This document shows, in pieces, positions 46,264 to 56,148 of a DNA stretch of 64,000 nucleotides (positions are counted from its first letter, which is position 1; each line of letters opens with the position of its first letter). The stretch comes from Thelonectria olida (taxonomy: Eukaryota; Ascomycota; Sordariomycetes; Hypocreales; Nectriaceae). The stretch covers positions 1,240,001 to 1,304,000 of the forward strand of contig JAGPYM010000002.1 of NCBI GenBank assembly GCA_020736575.1. The letters are read 5' to 3'. The translations under genes and the position numbers were made by a program. Below the pieces are notes generated by a model. That model did no database searches. It saw nothing but the letters and a program-made list of their open reading frames with translations, and had not been told where the DNA came from.

Positions 46264-47138
46264 TGTAGGTGTGTTTATAGTAGTTGTTAATACACTTGGT
46301 GATATTGCGCAGAGTTGGGTATCCAATTTGATATCAAGAAGAAAGAAGCTGTCAAGGGAGCTCCAAGTCGCTCTGATGAGCGTTGTCGTCATGGTGGAGG
46401 TATGGCCAGGGTACGTACCGCAAGGCAACCAATCCGAGCTCCAAGTCCATCGACGTCACCACACGTCCACACCACAGCGAGCAACAGTCAACCAACCCCG
46501 ATGTGCACTAGACCTAGACGCATCTAGCCCCCTTCAACCCTCCTTGCCCTCTCTGGCCAAAGTCGAGAATGCTCGTTTTTCGCCTCCATGGAAGCCTCCC
46601 CCATTCTCGAGTGCCCAATCATCCACAAGTCCATCACTCACTCAAAAAGTCGGTGCCGCCACCTTGACTCGCCGATCTCGCATCTCACATCTCGCACTGG
46701 GCCTGTGGGGCAGTTTTTTCTTAAATCTTCCGACTGCGGACATACCATTGCAAATCCTCCTCCTTCTATTGCACCCCCTCCAAACCCCATTCACGGGCTT
46801 CCGTTTTGACTACTTCCGAGGAACTACCCAGGAACTGCATTTATAAGTCTGGGGCACGCCGTTACTAACTCGCCAACGGGCGCCTAAACTTTTTGGCTTT
46901 TAAAGGTCCTGCACAATCCTGCCTTATCTTTTCTCTCTCTGTTGCATCCTTTTTCATCTCTTGACTCGTTTTTATTTAAGCGTCCCCACGTTCGCCCATT
47001 CTCGATACCCAAACGTTTTGCAGCCATATATTTGTCAGCTGCCCTTGCCATTACACCGAAAGAGGTCCTACCTATATTCTCCCAGAGTCCGCCACTCAAC
47101 AACAGATACGACACACAAAGGCAACAACTCCCGGCACG
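46264..47138. promoter_or_regulatory. Divergent promoter, 172-aa membrane protein / NAR1
   Basis: 875 bp. Contains a long CT-rich stretch (~46540-46620) and the NAR1 leader. A 205-codon frame (46229-46846) overlaps the minus-strand start and looks like random pyrimidine-rich sequence. Confidence 0.45.
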
Positions 47139-48869
47139 ATGAGTGCCATACTCTCCGCCGACGACCTGAATGACTTCATCTCTCCAGGCGTCGCGTGTAT
47201 TAAACCAGTCGAGGTCTTACCCACCGTCCCGCCACCACAGTCCAACGAGTTTGAAGTCATTCTTGATGGCCAGCAGCCCACCATCAACCCCAACGCACCC
47301 GCCCAGATCTCTCTCACCGACTGTCTTGCCTGCTCCGGCTGCGTCACCTCTGCCGAGGCTGTCCTCGTCAGTTTGCAGAGCCATGCCGAGGTCTTGTCGA
47401 CACTCGACGCCGCTCCCGCCCTTCGGGTAGTAGGACCGGACAGCAATGGGAAGTTCAGCGTGGAAGGATTGGAGAATGAGGATGCCAAGTTGTTTGTCGC
47501 TAGTATAAGTCCTCAAACGAGGGCGAATCTGGCCGCAGCGTGTGGTAAAAATGTGTCTGAGAGGGATGCGGCGCACATGTTGGACAACTTGCTGCAAGGG
47601 CCTGGCGGCATTGCCAAAGGCGGAAAGTGGAACAATGAGTTTACGTGGGTTGTCGACACTAACGTCGCGAGGGAGGCAACTCTCGTTCTTGGTGCAGACG
47701 AAGCCCTTGCTGCTGGACAAGACGGCGTCGCCACTCCCTCAAAACCAATTCTCGCATCGTCATGCCCTGGCTGGGTGTGCTATGCCGAGAAGACGCATCC
47801 CCATGTTCTCCCCCACCTTTCCAAGGTCAAGTCTCCACAAGCCTTGATGGGCACCATGCTCAAGACGACGCTGAGTCGCGTCTTGGGTATTTCTCCTGCT
47901 AGGATCTGGCATTTGGCTGTCATGCCCTGCTTTGATAAGAAGTTAGAGGCGAGCCGTGAAGAATTGACTGAGGAAGTCTGGGCCGGCGAGAAGTCAAGAG
48001 GTCAAGGAATCCGCGATGTCGACTGTGTCATCACAAGCAAAGAGGTTCTCATGCTCGCCGAATCCAGGGGGCTCGATTTCTTCGATATGCCGAAGATATC
48101 GCCTGCCGACCGACCATCAGTTCCATTCCCCGACACAACCATCAATAAGTTCCTCTTTCCCCACCGATACTCAAGGAACCCAGCTCGGGAAGCTGGTTCC
48201 TCGGGGGGTCTTTTATATCACATCCTGCGAAGCAGGGCAGCACAGACTCCTGGCGCAGAGATTGTTACTACCCGTGGACGCAATGTCGATGTTGCAGAAT
48301 ATTCGGTAGTCGTTAACGGTGAGCCGGTCTTCAAGGCGGCTCGATATTATGGGTTCAGAAATATTCAGAACCTGGTACGGCGGTTAAGACCGGCCAGGCC
48401 ATCACGTATGCCCGGGGGTAAGCCCTTTGGCAGTGCCCGCAAGCCTGCGGGAAAGGCTGCATCTCTTGAGCATAGTTATGTCGAGGTCATGGCTTGTCCA
48501 GGAGGATGCACCAACGGCGGAGGCCAGATCAAAGTTGACGACCCTGTCGTCATGGAGCGCAAAGAACTATCCGGGAAGCCAGGTCCGCAGGAGCAAAAGG
48601 AATGGCTGGTGGAGGTTGACGAGGCCTACTTTTCGGGAGAGGAGGTCGAAGTTGACAGTGGTGTGGAGGTTTCCGGGGATGTTGTGGGTGGCATTTCTCG
48701 TTCGTACATATATGATACCCTGACACATTGGGCGGATATCACAGGCATAAGCTTAGATAGACTGGCATTCACGAGCTATCGTGAGGTGATTAGCGACGTT
48801 GGAAAGGACAAGACCACAGATACCGAGAGGGTGGTGCAGCTGGCAGGAAAAATTGGAGGTGGATGGTAA
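47139..48869 (+). CDS. nar1: NAR1, cytosolic Fe-S cluster assembly factor
   Basis: Single exon, 576 residues. The protein is iron-hydrogenase-like but lacks hydrogenase activity, and in the CIA pathway it links the Nbp35-Cfd1 scaffold to the CIA targeting complex. The N-terminal cluster ligands are visible: Cys20 in GVACIKP and the CLACSGC triad near residues 62-68. The H-cluster-like region supplies ASSCPGWVCYAEK, VMPCFDKKLEA and VMACPGGCTNGGGQ cysteines. The C terminus ends KIGGGW, the conserved Trp-terminal tail expected for this family. An insertion rich in Arg/Lys/Gly (RRLRPARPSRMPGGKPFG) occurs before the last cysteine motif, as in other filamentous fungi. Convergent with the SUZ-domain gene; only 28 bp separate the stop codons. 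Confidence 0.96.
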   Translation: MSAILSADDLNDFISPGVACIKPVEVLPTVPPPQSNEFEVILDGQQPTINPNAPAQISLTDCLACSGCVTSAEAVLVSLQSHAEVLSTLDAAPALRVVGPDSNGKFSVEGLENEDAKLFVASISPQTRANLAAACGKNVSERDAAHMLDNLLQGPGGIAKGGKWNNEFTWVVDTNVAREATLVLGADEALAAGQDGVATPSKPILASSCPGWVCYAEKTHPHVLPHLSKVKSPQALMGTMLKTTLSRVLGISPARIWHLAVMPCFDKKLEASREELTEEVWAGEKSRGQGIRDVDCVITSKEVLMLAESRGLDFFDMPKISPADRPSVPFPDTTINKFLFPHRYSRNPAREAGSSGGLLYHILRSRAAQTPGAEIVTTRGRNVDVAEYSVVVNGEPVFKAARYYGFRNIQNLVRRLRPARPSRMPGGKPFGSARKPAGKAASLEHSYVEVMACPGGCTNGGGQIKVDDPVVMERKELSGKPGPQEQKEWLVEVDEAYFSGEEVEVDSGVEVSGDVVGGISRSYIYDTLTHWADITGISLDRLAFTSYREVISDVGKDKTTDTERVVQLAGKIGGGW

Positions 48870-48897
48870 AGCGTAAAAGATGGTCGATATATTAAAA

Positions 48898-49763
48898 TCA
48901 ACTCTCCTTGGCGCCTCGCCGAGCGAAGCCAAATCCTCCCCGCCCACTCCCATCTGGCCCTCTCGGTGCCCTGATTGGATTCTGCTCCGCCCTCGTCGTG
49001 AACTGATTGTCATTGCCCCGTTTCTGTGTCTGGGAGTCTGGTCTGGATGTGAAGTTGGGATCGTATAGCTCGCGGCCGGACGCCGAGGGATGTTGAGCTC
49101 TTCGAGGGGCGTCGAACTGGCGGTTTTCATTCTGGCGGCTGTCATTATTTCGATATCCTCCTCTTCCTCTACCCCGGCCACGCGAAGCGAAATGACCGTC
49201 GGATCGAGGCGGCGTGACGGTACCAGGCGACGAGGCACCAGAAGACGGATTCGATTCCCCAAAGATCTTTGCTCGGGCCTCCTCGTAGCGGCGTTGCTTT
49301 TCCTCCCTGTCTCTCTTCTGTTTTGCGCGGATCTCCTCGGGGCTGAGCTGGACTTCCTTTTTCGTTTCTTCGTCGTCGCCGTTTCCAGTATCCCGTTTCG
49401 CAATGACGGGTTTTCGGCTGAGTACCTTGACCTGGGGCTTGAAGTTGTTGGTGAGAGGCGCGCCGCCACCGGAGCTGGCCTCGAGGTAGTGGAAGGTTTG
49501 AGGCGCATCACTGTCAAGACGGGGAGAGGGTGTCAGATACTAACCTAGGGCTGCCATCGGAGAAAGTACAGAAGGGGAAGGGAGAGGGGGGCTTACGCAG
49601 ACTCCCAGATTTTGCGATTTGCTTCGGCATGTTGGGCAAGAATCTCGGCCTTGGTTCGGGGAGCTGATGCTTCAGGCTGCTGTTCTTCCTCGGTGACAGG
49701 CTTGTCGGCCTGGGTTACCCAATCGTCCTCCCAGGCATCTGGGACCGCTGACATCTTGCCCAT
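48898..49763 (-). CDS. SUZ-domain protein, probable RNA-binding
   Basis: Two exons, complement(48898..49510, 49597..49763), 259 residues; the 86-nt intron (GTAAGC...CAG) splits IWESA|DAPQTFHYLEA. The N terminus is acidic (MGKMSAVPDAWEDDW). A SUZ-like segment follows (KAEILAQHAEANRKIWE, then LSPEEIRAKQKRDREEKQRRYEEARAKIFG, the basic helix ending in an IFG motif). The C-terminal ~90 residues are disordered and rich in Arg/Gly/Asn/Gln, with GRGRGG and GRGGFGF RGG motifs. SUZ segments bind RNA in other proteins, so an RNA-associated role is inferred. It is divergent from the 78-aa gene. Confidence 0.82.
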
Positions 49764-50422
49764 TGTCGTTTGAACTGTGTGGTTGAGTGTTCAGATAGCG
49801 AGCTTTCGGGGTGCAATTGCTTTAAAAGCAACGGCAAATTCCGTCGCACAATGGGTTGCTAGGTCTGGCGAAAGAAGGTTGCGATGTTCCGAGGTTGAAA
49901 AGCAGGGTTCGAGTGAAGTTGAGTGGGCTTGGAAGTTGAAAGGTTCGGCGATCCTCAGGCGTAAGTTTGGGCTTCACTCACGGGATGCCGACTGACGTGG
50001 GGCCGACTTCAACCTCACAGAATGGACGGGGCTTGCGCCAACCTGGGGGAACGAACAAAAGAAACAAGAAGGCAACCTGTGGGTTGCGTGTGGAGAGGAG
50101 TAAGTCGCTTGTCACAGTCAAGTCGCTTCTGTCAGTCACTGATCTCAGCGCCACCGCTGCTGCCCTTAATGGCCATACCCGTTTAATAAAGGCTGCGGCG
50201 TCCGAGCTGCGGGGTGGCTTGTCGACTTGTGGGGCAGGAGTCGAGAGCTGAGCCACTGCTTCGTCTATCTGTCAGATGCAGCACATGGACAAAGATCAAC
50301 CTCTTTTATTCAAGGCGTATTTTTCTTTGGGACTTGAAAACGGCAGAGAGTACTTCTAGACACCGGACTTACCAATATTCCTACCAGTTATAATACTTTA
50401 CCCTGCTATCTGCACCCCCAAC
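49764..50422. promoter_or_regulatory. Divergent promoter, SUZ gene / 78-aa gene
   Basis: 659 bp. An AT-rich TTATAATACTTTA element (~50388) lies about 35 nt upstream of the 78-aa gene ATG. No other signal is recognised. Confidence 0.45.
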
Positions 50423-50713
50423 ATGGCCGGCGGACCCAGTTCATCCCCGATGCTTCATCGCACAGCTGAATCGATTAACAGCTCGAGAGTCAAGGAGGAG
50501 CGCGAGACAGCAAAGTCTAAGCTTTTGGATGCCAAGTTCAACATCAGTGTGTTCTCGGGACAGATGAAAATACTCGGGAACTGGCTAACCATATTCCTAG
50601 AAACCTACCCTGACCCACTGGTGCCGCGAGACAAGTCCAAGGCATATCCCCTCGGGGTCACCTCCGAGATGGAGCAGAGATGGATCAAGATGATTGAAGA
50701 GTCCAGGCAGTAG
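50423..50713 (+). CDS. Small protein, 78 aa (96 aa if intron retained), unknown function
   Basis: The frame is open from ATG 50423 to TAG 50711-50713 (96 codons). It contains a strong in-frame intron signature at 50547-50600: GTGTGT donor, GGCTAACC branch 14-18 nt before a CCTAG acceptor, 54 nt, no stop. Splicing, join(50423..50546, 50601..50713), gives 78 residues reading AKFNI-K-TYPDPLVPRDK. The protein is highly charged and helical (VKEERETAKSKLLDAKF; EMEQRWIKMIEESRQ) with no signal peptide or membrane span once spliced. I do not recognise the family. Compactness, a TATA-like promoter and clean splicing support a real gene. Confidence 0.6.
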   Translation: MAGGPSSSPMLHRTAESINSSRVKEERETAKSKLLDAKFNISVFSGQMKILGNWLTIFLETYPDPLVPRDKSKAYPLGVTSEMEQRWIKMIEESRQ

Positions 50714-53700
50714 AGTTCCGGTCCTCTGGTCTTATTAATGGCTGCCTTGTCGCTCAAAGAATGGGGGCGCAGCGAGCCTTGACAGATAGGGAGGGTTGGA
50801 GCAGGTTTCATCACACACGTATACCGATATTGGAAAAGGAGAAAAGGAGTCATTGAGTGGAATATCGGCGGTATTTCTCGTTTTGTTTGCCGCCTTCGTG
50901 GTGGTTTGTGGCCATGATTTCCAGTTACGCACTCGGAAGAATGGCACCTTGGTTGACAAATGACTTATGCAACACTGGTTTCCTGGGTGGGAACACAAAC
51001 AACGAGACGAAAGTATAGGGTTCTGGGGGGGGGCCCATTGATGAAAATTGGAGGTCGTATTCGTTCTTTTATTTTATTGCAACGTCGCGCTTATACGACT
51101 CAACGGGTTCTTCTCACTATATCGGTACTGGGCCAAGACGAGGAGGTTACCGCTATAGAACTATGTGACACTGAATACGAATGTCGCGCCGTCTATTTCG
51201 GTCGTCTCAAAATTCCTATGCGTCACCTACCTTGCCTTCATTTATTCCTGTACTTCTCAGCATAGGATACGAGATCGGGCAGAAGGCTCTTCACCCAACT
51301 AAGATATATCAGCACTGGCACAGTCTTGCCTAGTCAAAACTGGTCACACGCATTTCCAACAGAACTATGAAAATCAAGTTTTCAAACCTTTTTCAAGCCG
51401 TGCTACACAGCTTGGAATGACCCCCACGGCCTCTGGGTTTTGCTGCACCTATGTCAGGTGGACTCATGGAGTTTCCATGAAAGTGGTGCATGATCAGCCC
51501 TTTTCTCACATGCGACAACCCGATACCTACTTGCATCAGTTGAGGCAGCCATTCACGCCTTGAAATTGCCACATATGCGGTGTGGCCTCATTCATATCGT
51601 CCGTAAGTGCTATCATTTTGTTCATGCCATTTCTCTCACGCTTCCTTCCTTCCACCCATTTCCATCCATCCGAAGGGCAGGGTAGTGTTGACTCGATAGG
51701 CAAAATGGAACATGTGAGACATGTCGGGTGAAACATGTGACTGACATGAGAGGCCTCGATGTTACATACACAAGGCCGCGAATCCGGGGTGATGCAACGT
51801 CCTATCGCCCAATGGGTAGCCTGCATCGACGGGAAACAGGCCACAGAAGCAGCCGATGACACCGTGGGGTGACCGGAGGCTTGGGACCAAACAGACGGCA
51901 GGAGATGGACATGATCTTGACGAGTGTACTTTGTACCTGTTTGATCATACCAAGTTACCATGTTGGCGGGAGACGAGGCTGCGAATTAGTTGTGTCGATC
52001 AGTAAGGCTCACCAAGGGAAACATGGGTCTGGCCATCCGTACCTCCCCAAGTCGATCGATAAATGGAAAGCTTGTATTGTCCAACTTACCCGTCAGCATA
52101 ATTACGTAGGCCATGGATTAGAAGATATTGCCGAGATGGAGGCGAAGTGATATAAGCATGCCGCCATCTGAGAGACCGCGACTTATACCGCATCTACTCT
52201 TGGTGGCAATCCTGTCAGCTCTTCTAAGCATCCGGACCCTCGGCCGAATATGTACATGGATCTGTCGCAAACCGAAAATTTTATCCCCGAGCCTCATCTC
52301 AGCCGCAGGTGGTGTCCGTCGTGAAATTGGAAGCGGTCAAGAATAGATGCCATCAGCCATCTGCATCCACCAAGGGGTTTGGTTTTTTGACCCCTGGTCT
52401 TCCTTCGGCACTGACGCACCCCCTGTCCCCGGCAAACAACGGAATTGCAAAGGATGAATTACATTGTTCTGTTCAATCAAAAACTGCACAGCCTGCCTGC
52501 CGGTTGAACTTTGAACCCGTCAATTGAAGCATAAATGCTGAATCACGAACTAGGCTGCAACAAGGCGGATGTTGTGCTTGAAGCGACTACTACGGAGTAT
52601 GGCGGTTCGCGGCCAGTCCAGGTTCAATTAGGCCCGGCAACGACGAATACAGCACTGGTTTGCCGGGATAACCCAGCTGAAAAGTTATTTTCCTAAACTT
52701 CACATGGAGATGGATGGAGACATGCAGGGCGGCGCTGAACTGAATGCGTGGCTAAACGAAAACCTTTGGTTAATAATAAACCACTGGCCAACCTCGTCGC
52801 CAAAGTGATATCTGACAGGCTGGCGAGAGTTGCAGATGCAGGGGAACGAAAATTTTCATCGTGGCCCCCCCAATCGATTAATGTTGGGCACCATTTTCGT
52901 ATCTGCTTCGTACCCAGGTACTTTAGCAATTGAAAACGGTGAGGACGGCCATTGCTCGCACACGCCGCTGTCGCCCAAGGCTGAGCATCGCGCACTCCGA
53001 ATGCTTCATGCCTCCGGGCCTTCCATGTAAGGGCGGACGGTTACTTCGTAGTTACAAGCCAAGCCACAATATTAATGCGTGAGGTATGCGAGTCTGACAA
53101 AGAAGTCGTCATTCACAAGTGGCCGATCCAGCTGGCTTGTGTTTGTTGTGGTGATCTGGGCTCGTTGCTGCTCGCCCAGGAACATCGGCAGCTGTAAGGC
53201 AACTGCTACCCGCTGGTCCAACCGCACCTTCCATGACTGTGACGGCAGCCCACGTCGAGAGGTTACCTCCCTTCATGCCTTCCGCTTAACTGAGGTGCCA
53301 AAAATTTCAACCCACAAGTTTGAATTCTCTGCTTCATACAACCTTTCTACAAACTCTCACCTCAGACTTCAACGCCCCCTCTTCTCCTCACCACTGCGTC
53401 ACAAGCACTGAACGCACCTCGTCACGGCATTACAAGAACAGCATCAGAAGCTATCGAACCCCGCCAACATACACCATCGAAGCTGCCACCCCACTTTCGC
53501 GTGCCCGTCCGCTTCTGGAGAATCGCCTCCGCAACAGCTCCCATCATCAGTGGCTCGTTCAATACGCACTGTGAGAACGGTGGCCGAAGACTGTAAGCGC
53601 GGATCATGCAACTGGGCCTTTCGGCATTTCCAGAAACCGACGAACACATTCTCGAGAGACGCGCCCATACGCCACAGCTTCATGCACCTCTTGCACAGCC

Positions 53701-56148
53701 TTGTCTCCTTGTGTCTTGCTGCTGGTGAGGGATCCCGATCCGCCAACCCGACCATCGAGAGCTACAGGAAATCCAAGGTATGCAATTCGTACCTTATACC
53801 TCGGTCAGAGATCAAGCTCCGAATGAGGAGGGGGCTTGGTGCTTAGTGGCAGATTCCCCTCTGAACGGGTGGTGCCGAGCTTGCTGCAAGGCCAACCTCC
53901 TTGCCTCACAAGTCACAAGTCACTGATAACTGCTGCGAGCTGAACGGGACCAGGGTCACGCTGAGCTGACCATTAATTACAGCTTACTTGGTGAAGCACA
54001 TCCTCGTATGTCATCAACCGTCAAAAGACAACCAACAACCACATCCACAAAGCATCGACTTCGTGGCAGAAGCAAACAGAACCGGGAATTGTCAACTACT
54101 TATCGAGCTCTTAGCCGAGCATCACCAACCCCGATCTTTCAACTCCACCTCAACCAACTCTAAAATCCTCATTCTCCGAACGGCCTGGTTGAACGGGAAC
54201 TTGTCCCCCCAGCCGCTCTTCAAAGTCGTTTGTAAAGGGCCGCATCAACCCTCAGCGCGGCCCTAGCTCGTTGCCCATCGCCGGCTTCGTCGCAGCGCAC
54301 TGTATGACTGTGCAGCCGCTTTAGCCTCTCCCAACCCACCTTCACTTCGCCCCAAAGAACGACCATTATCTCCAGAAGCTCTATCCGCGGCTCCAACTTG
54401 TTTCCTTTCATCATCATAATCCCCCAATGTCCTGGGCGACTGATTCCATCGCCATCAACTGCACTTTCCGTCTTGCAACTACCGCCGGTCTTGACGAACG
54501 TACCGATATCGTCCATATCTGAAGCTTGCCGTCGTCGACCCCGCCTTCCAAGCTTGACTCGGCCGTACTGCGCATCGCAGCGTTTCTAAAAGCCGCTTTG
54601 ATAGCACCCGACACCCCCAACAGCGCTGCCATGACGGGCACCGATGCAGCTGCGAACCCAGGCGGTTTCGACCTTCTGCGGAGGGCAACCCAGGCGATGA
54701 TGTCAAGGTACGTAACCTGCTCTTCCCATGTTGTTATCTCTATCTTTCTCTTCTTCCATCATTCCCACGACACCTATTGCGTATCTCGATTTCCCCACCC
54801 AGCCCCTTGTTGCACCTTCGTCTCCATCTCTGCCCAAAGTTGGTGTCAGATGTCCCTTACTCTTCCATCCCGTTCTTTGTGGTCTTTTTCTGGAGCCATG
54901 ACTTGGCAAGCAATGGGGTCCCTGGCTCTCGAGGACCCAGCTTTGCAAGAGCCCCTCACTGGTGGCGAGGGCGACTGCGGCTTCATCACTTGGAGCTCAG
55001 CGGGCCCGTCACCGAGTCAGCATCTCCTTCAGGCTAGTTCCAGTGGCTTCTTGGCCCCCGACACCGCCTGTCATGGAAATCCTGTTTTGCTTCTGAGAGG
55101 ATCCTGAGGACTTGAATCTCCCCCAAACCCTCTAACGTGGTGTCCTATTGAGCCGCTGTGAGTCGCCGAGAGGGGTGCTGGCCAAGGCGCCTGGGGGAAG
55201 CCTGGGAAGGGCAGCTGGAAACGGGTCCCTAGAGTTGCTCCGAGCTTCTCCAACCACCTATACTGCCCTGAAACCGGGAACCAGGAAAGTCAGAGCTGAG
55301 TGGCACGGCTTCCAATTGCACAACAAATACGGCCTGGAGACGCTCAGTGGTTCTGGGCCTGGTAAAAACATAACGGAGGATCTTGGCCATGGAGATGGAG
55401 TGCCAATCATGATGTCTCCATGCCCAGTTTGAAGACTTCGCGGTGGACCCGAGCAGCATTCGCCATCGAAGCCGGCCAGCCCTAGAGGTTCAAAGAGACT
55501 TTTCCACATGCAACGACATCTGCTCCTGGCCGCCTGACTCGCCTCCACCGTGATTGGATCCTGTCCGCCGGCCTTTGCTCTGCGTCGCTCGCCCCCGACC
55601 CCGCCATCAGCACTGCTCGCTCGTCCACCCACGCACCGCTCGCAGCTCGTCAGTCTTTGTCTCCTCTCGGTCAGACAAGCCTCGAACAAGCCCACCCCGG
55701 CCACATGGCTCTGGCTCTGCTGTTCCGGAGAGAAAAATTGATCTCGTCATTCCCCTTTTCCGCCACCTCCTGATGCTCCGCTGTTGCTTCGCTTTACTCA
55801 ATCTCTGTTTTACTTCTGTATCCCACTCTTCACTCTCACCATCCGCTCTCGGCACGGCCTACTTCGTACTATTCTGCCAGACCGGACCCTCTTGCACACC
55901 ACACCACCGGCCCTCAAGACCTCAACAGACTTGTTTCCATTCCGTGTTTTTCTCGTCATAGTCACCTCTCAAGAACCCACTATACCTTGCTGTCCCTCAC
56001 AATCCCTCACGACCTTTTGCCCTCTTTTCCTCTCTAGTCGACGCGCTCGACAGCGGTCATGAATTAGTGTTCCCACTTCGCTCTTCCCCGCGCCGCATCT
56101 TCGGGGCAAAAAGCATTGATTATTCACTCACCGGAAATCTTTGACAAA
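50714..56148. other. 5.4-kb gene-poor region upstream of SCH9
   Basis: No supportable conserved protein gene or tRNA. From ~53300 the + strand is CT/CA-rich, with splice-like signals: a GTATGC donor at 53778 and TTACAG acceptor at 53981-53982, and a GTACGT donor at 54708. This fits a long spliced 5' leader of SCH9. A short ATG frame (54631) runs into the 54708 donor and may be an upstream ORF. 50714-53300 is featureless apart from three ACATGT words at 51710-51738. Other open frames of up to ~190 codons look random. Confidence 0.45.

Noticed and set aside
46229..46846. 205-codon plus-strand frame between the 172-aa gene and NAR1
   Set aside because: Overlaps the minus-strand start and intron; composition is typical of a pyrimidine-rich promoter.
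51536..51961. 141-codon minus-strand frame in the SCH9-upstream tract
   Set aside because: Random-looking composition with no domain and no splice signals in frame.
53550..53846. 98-codon frame ending at the GTATGC donor (53778)
   Set aside because: Splicing to the acceptor at 53982 leads to a stop within four codons; better read as a non-coding leader.
54526..55107. 193-codon plus-strand frame as an independent protein
   Set aside because: After the GTACGT donor at 54708 the frame becomes random-looking; only the short part from 54631 might be a uORF or exon.
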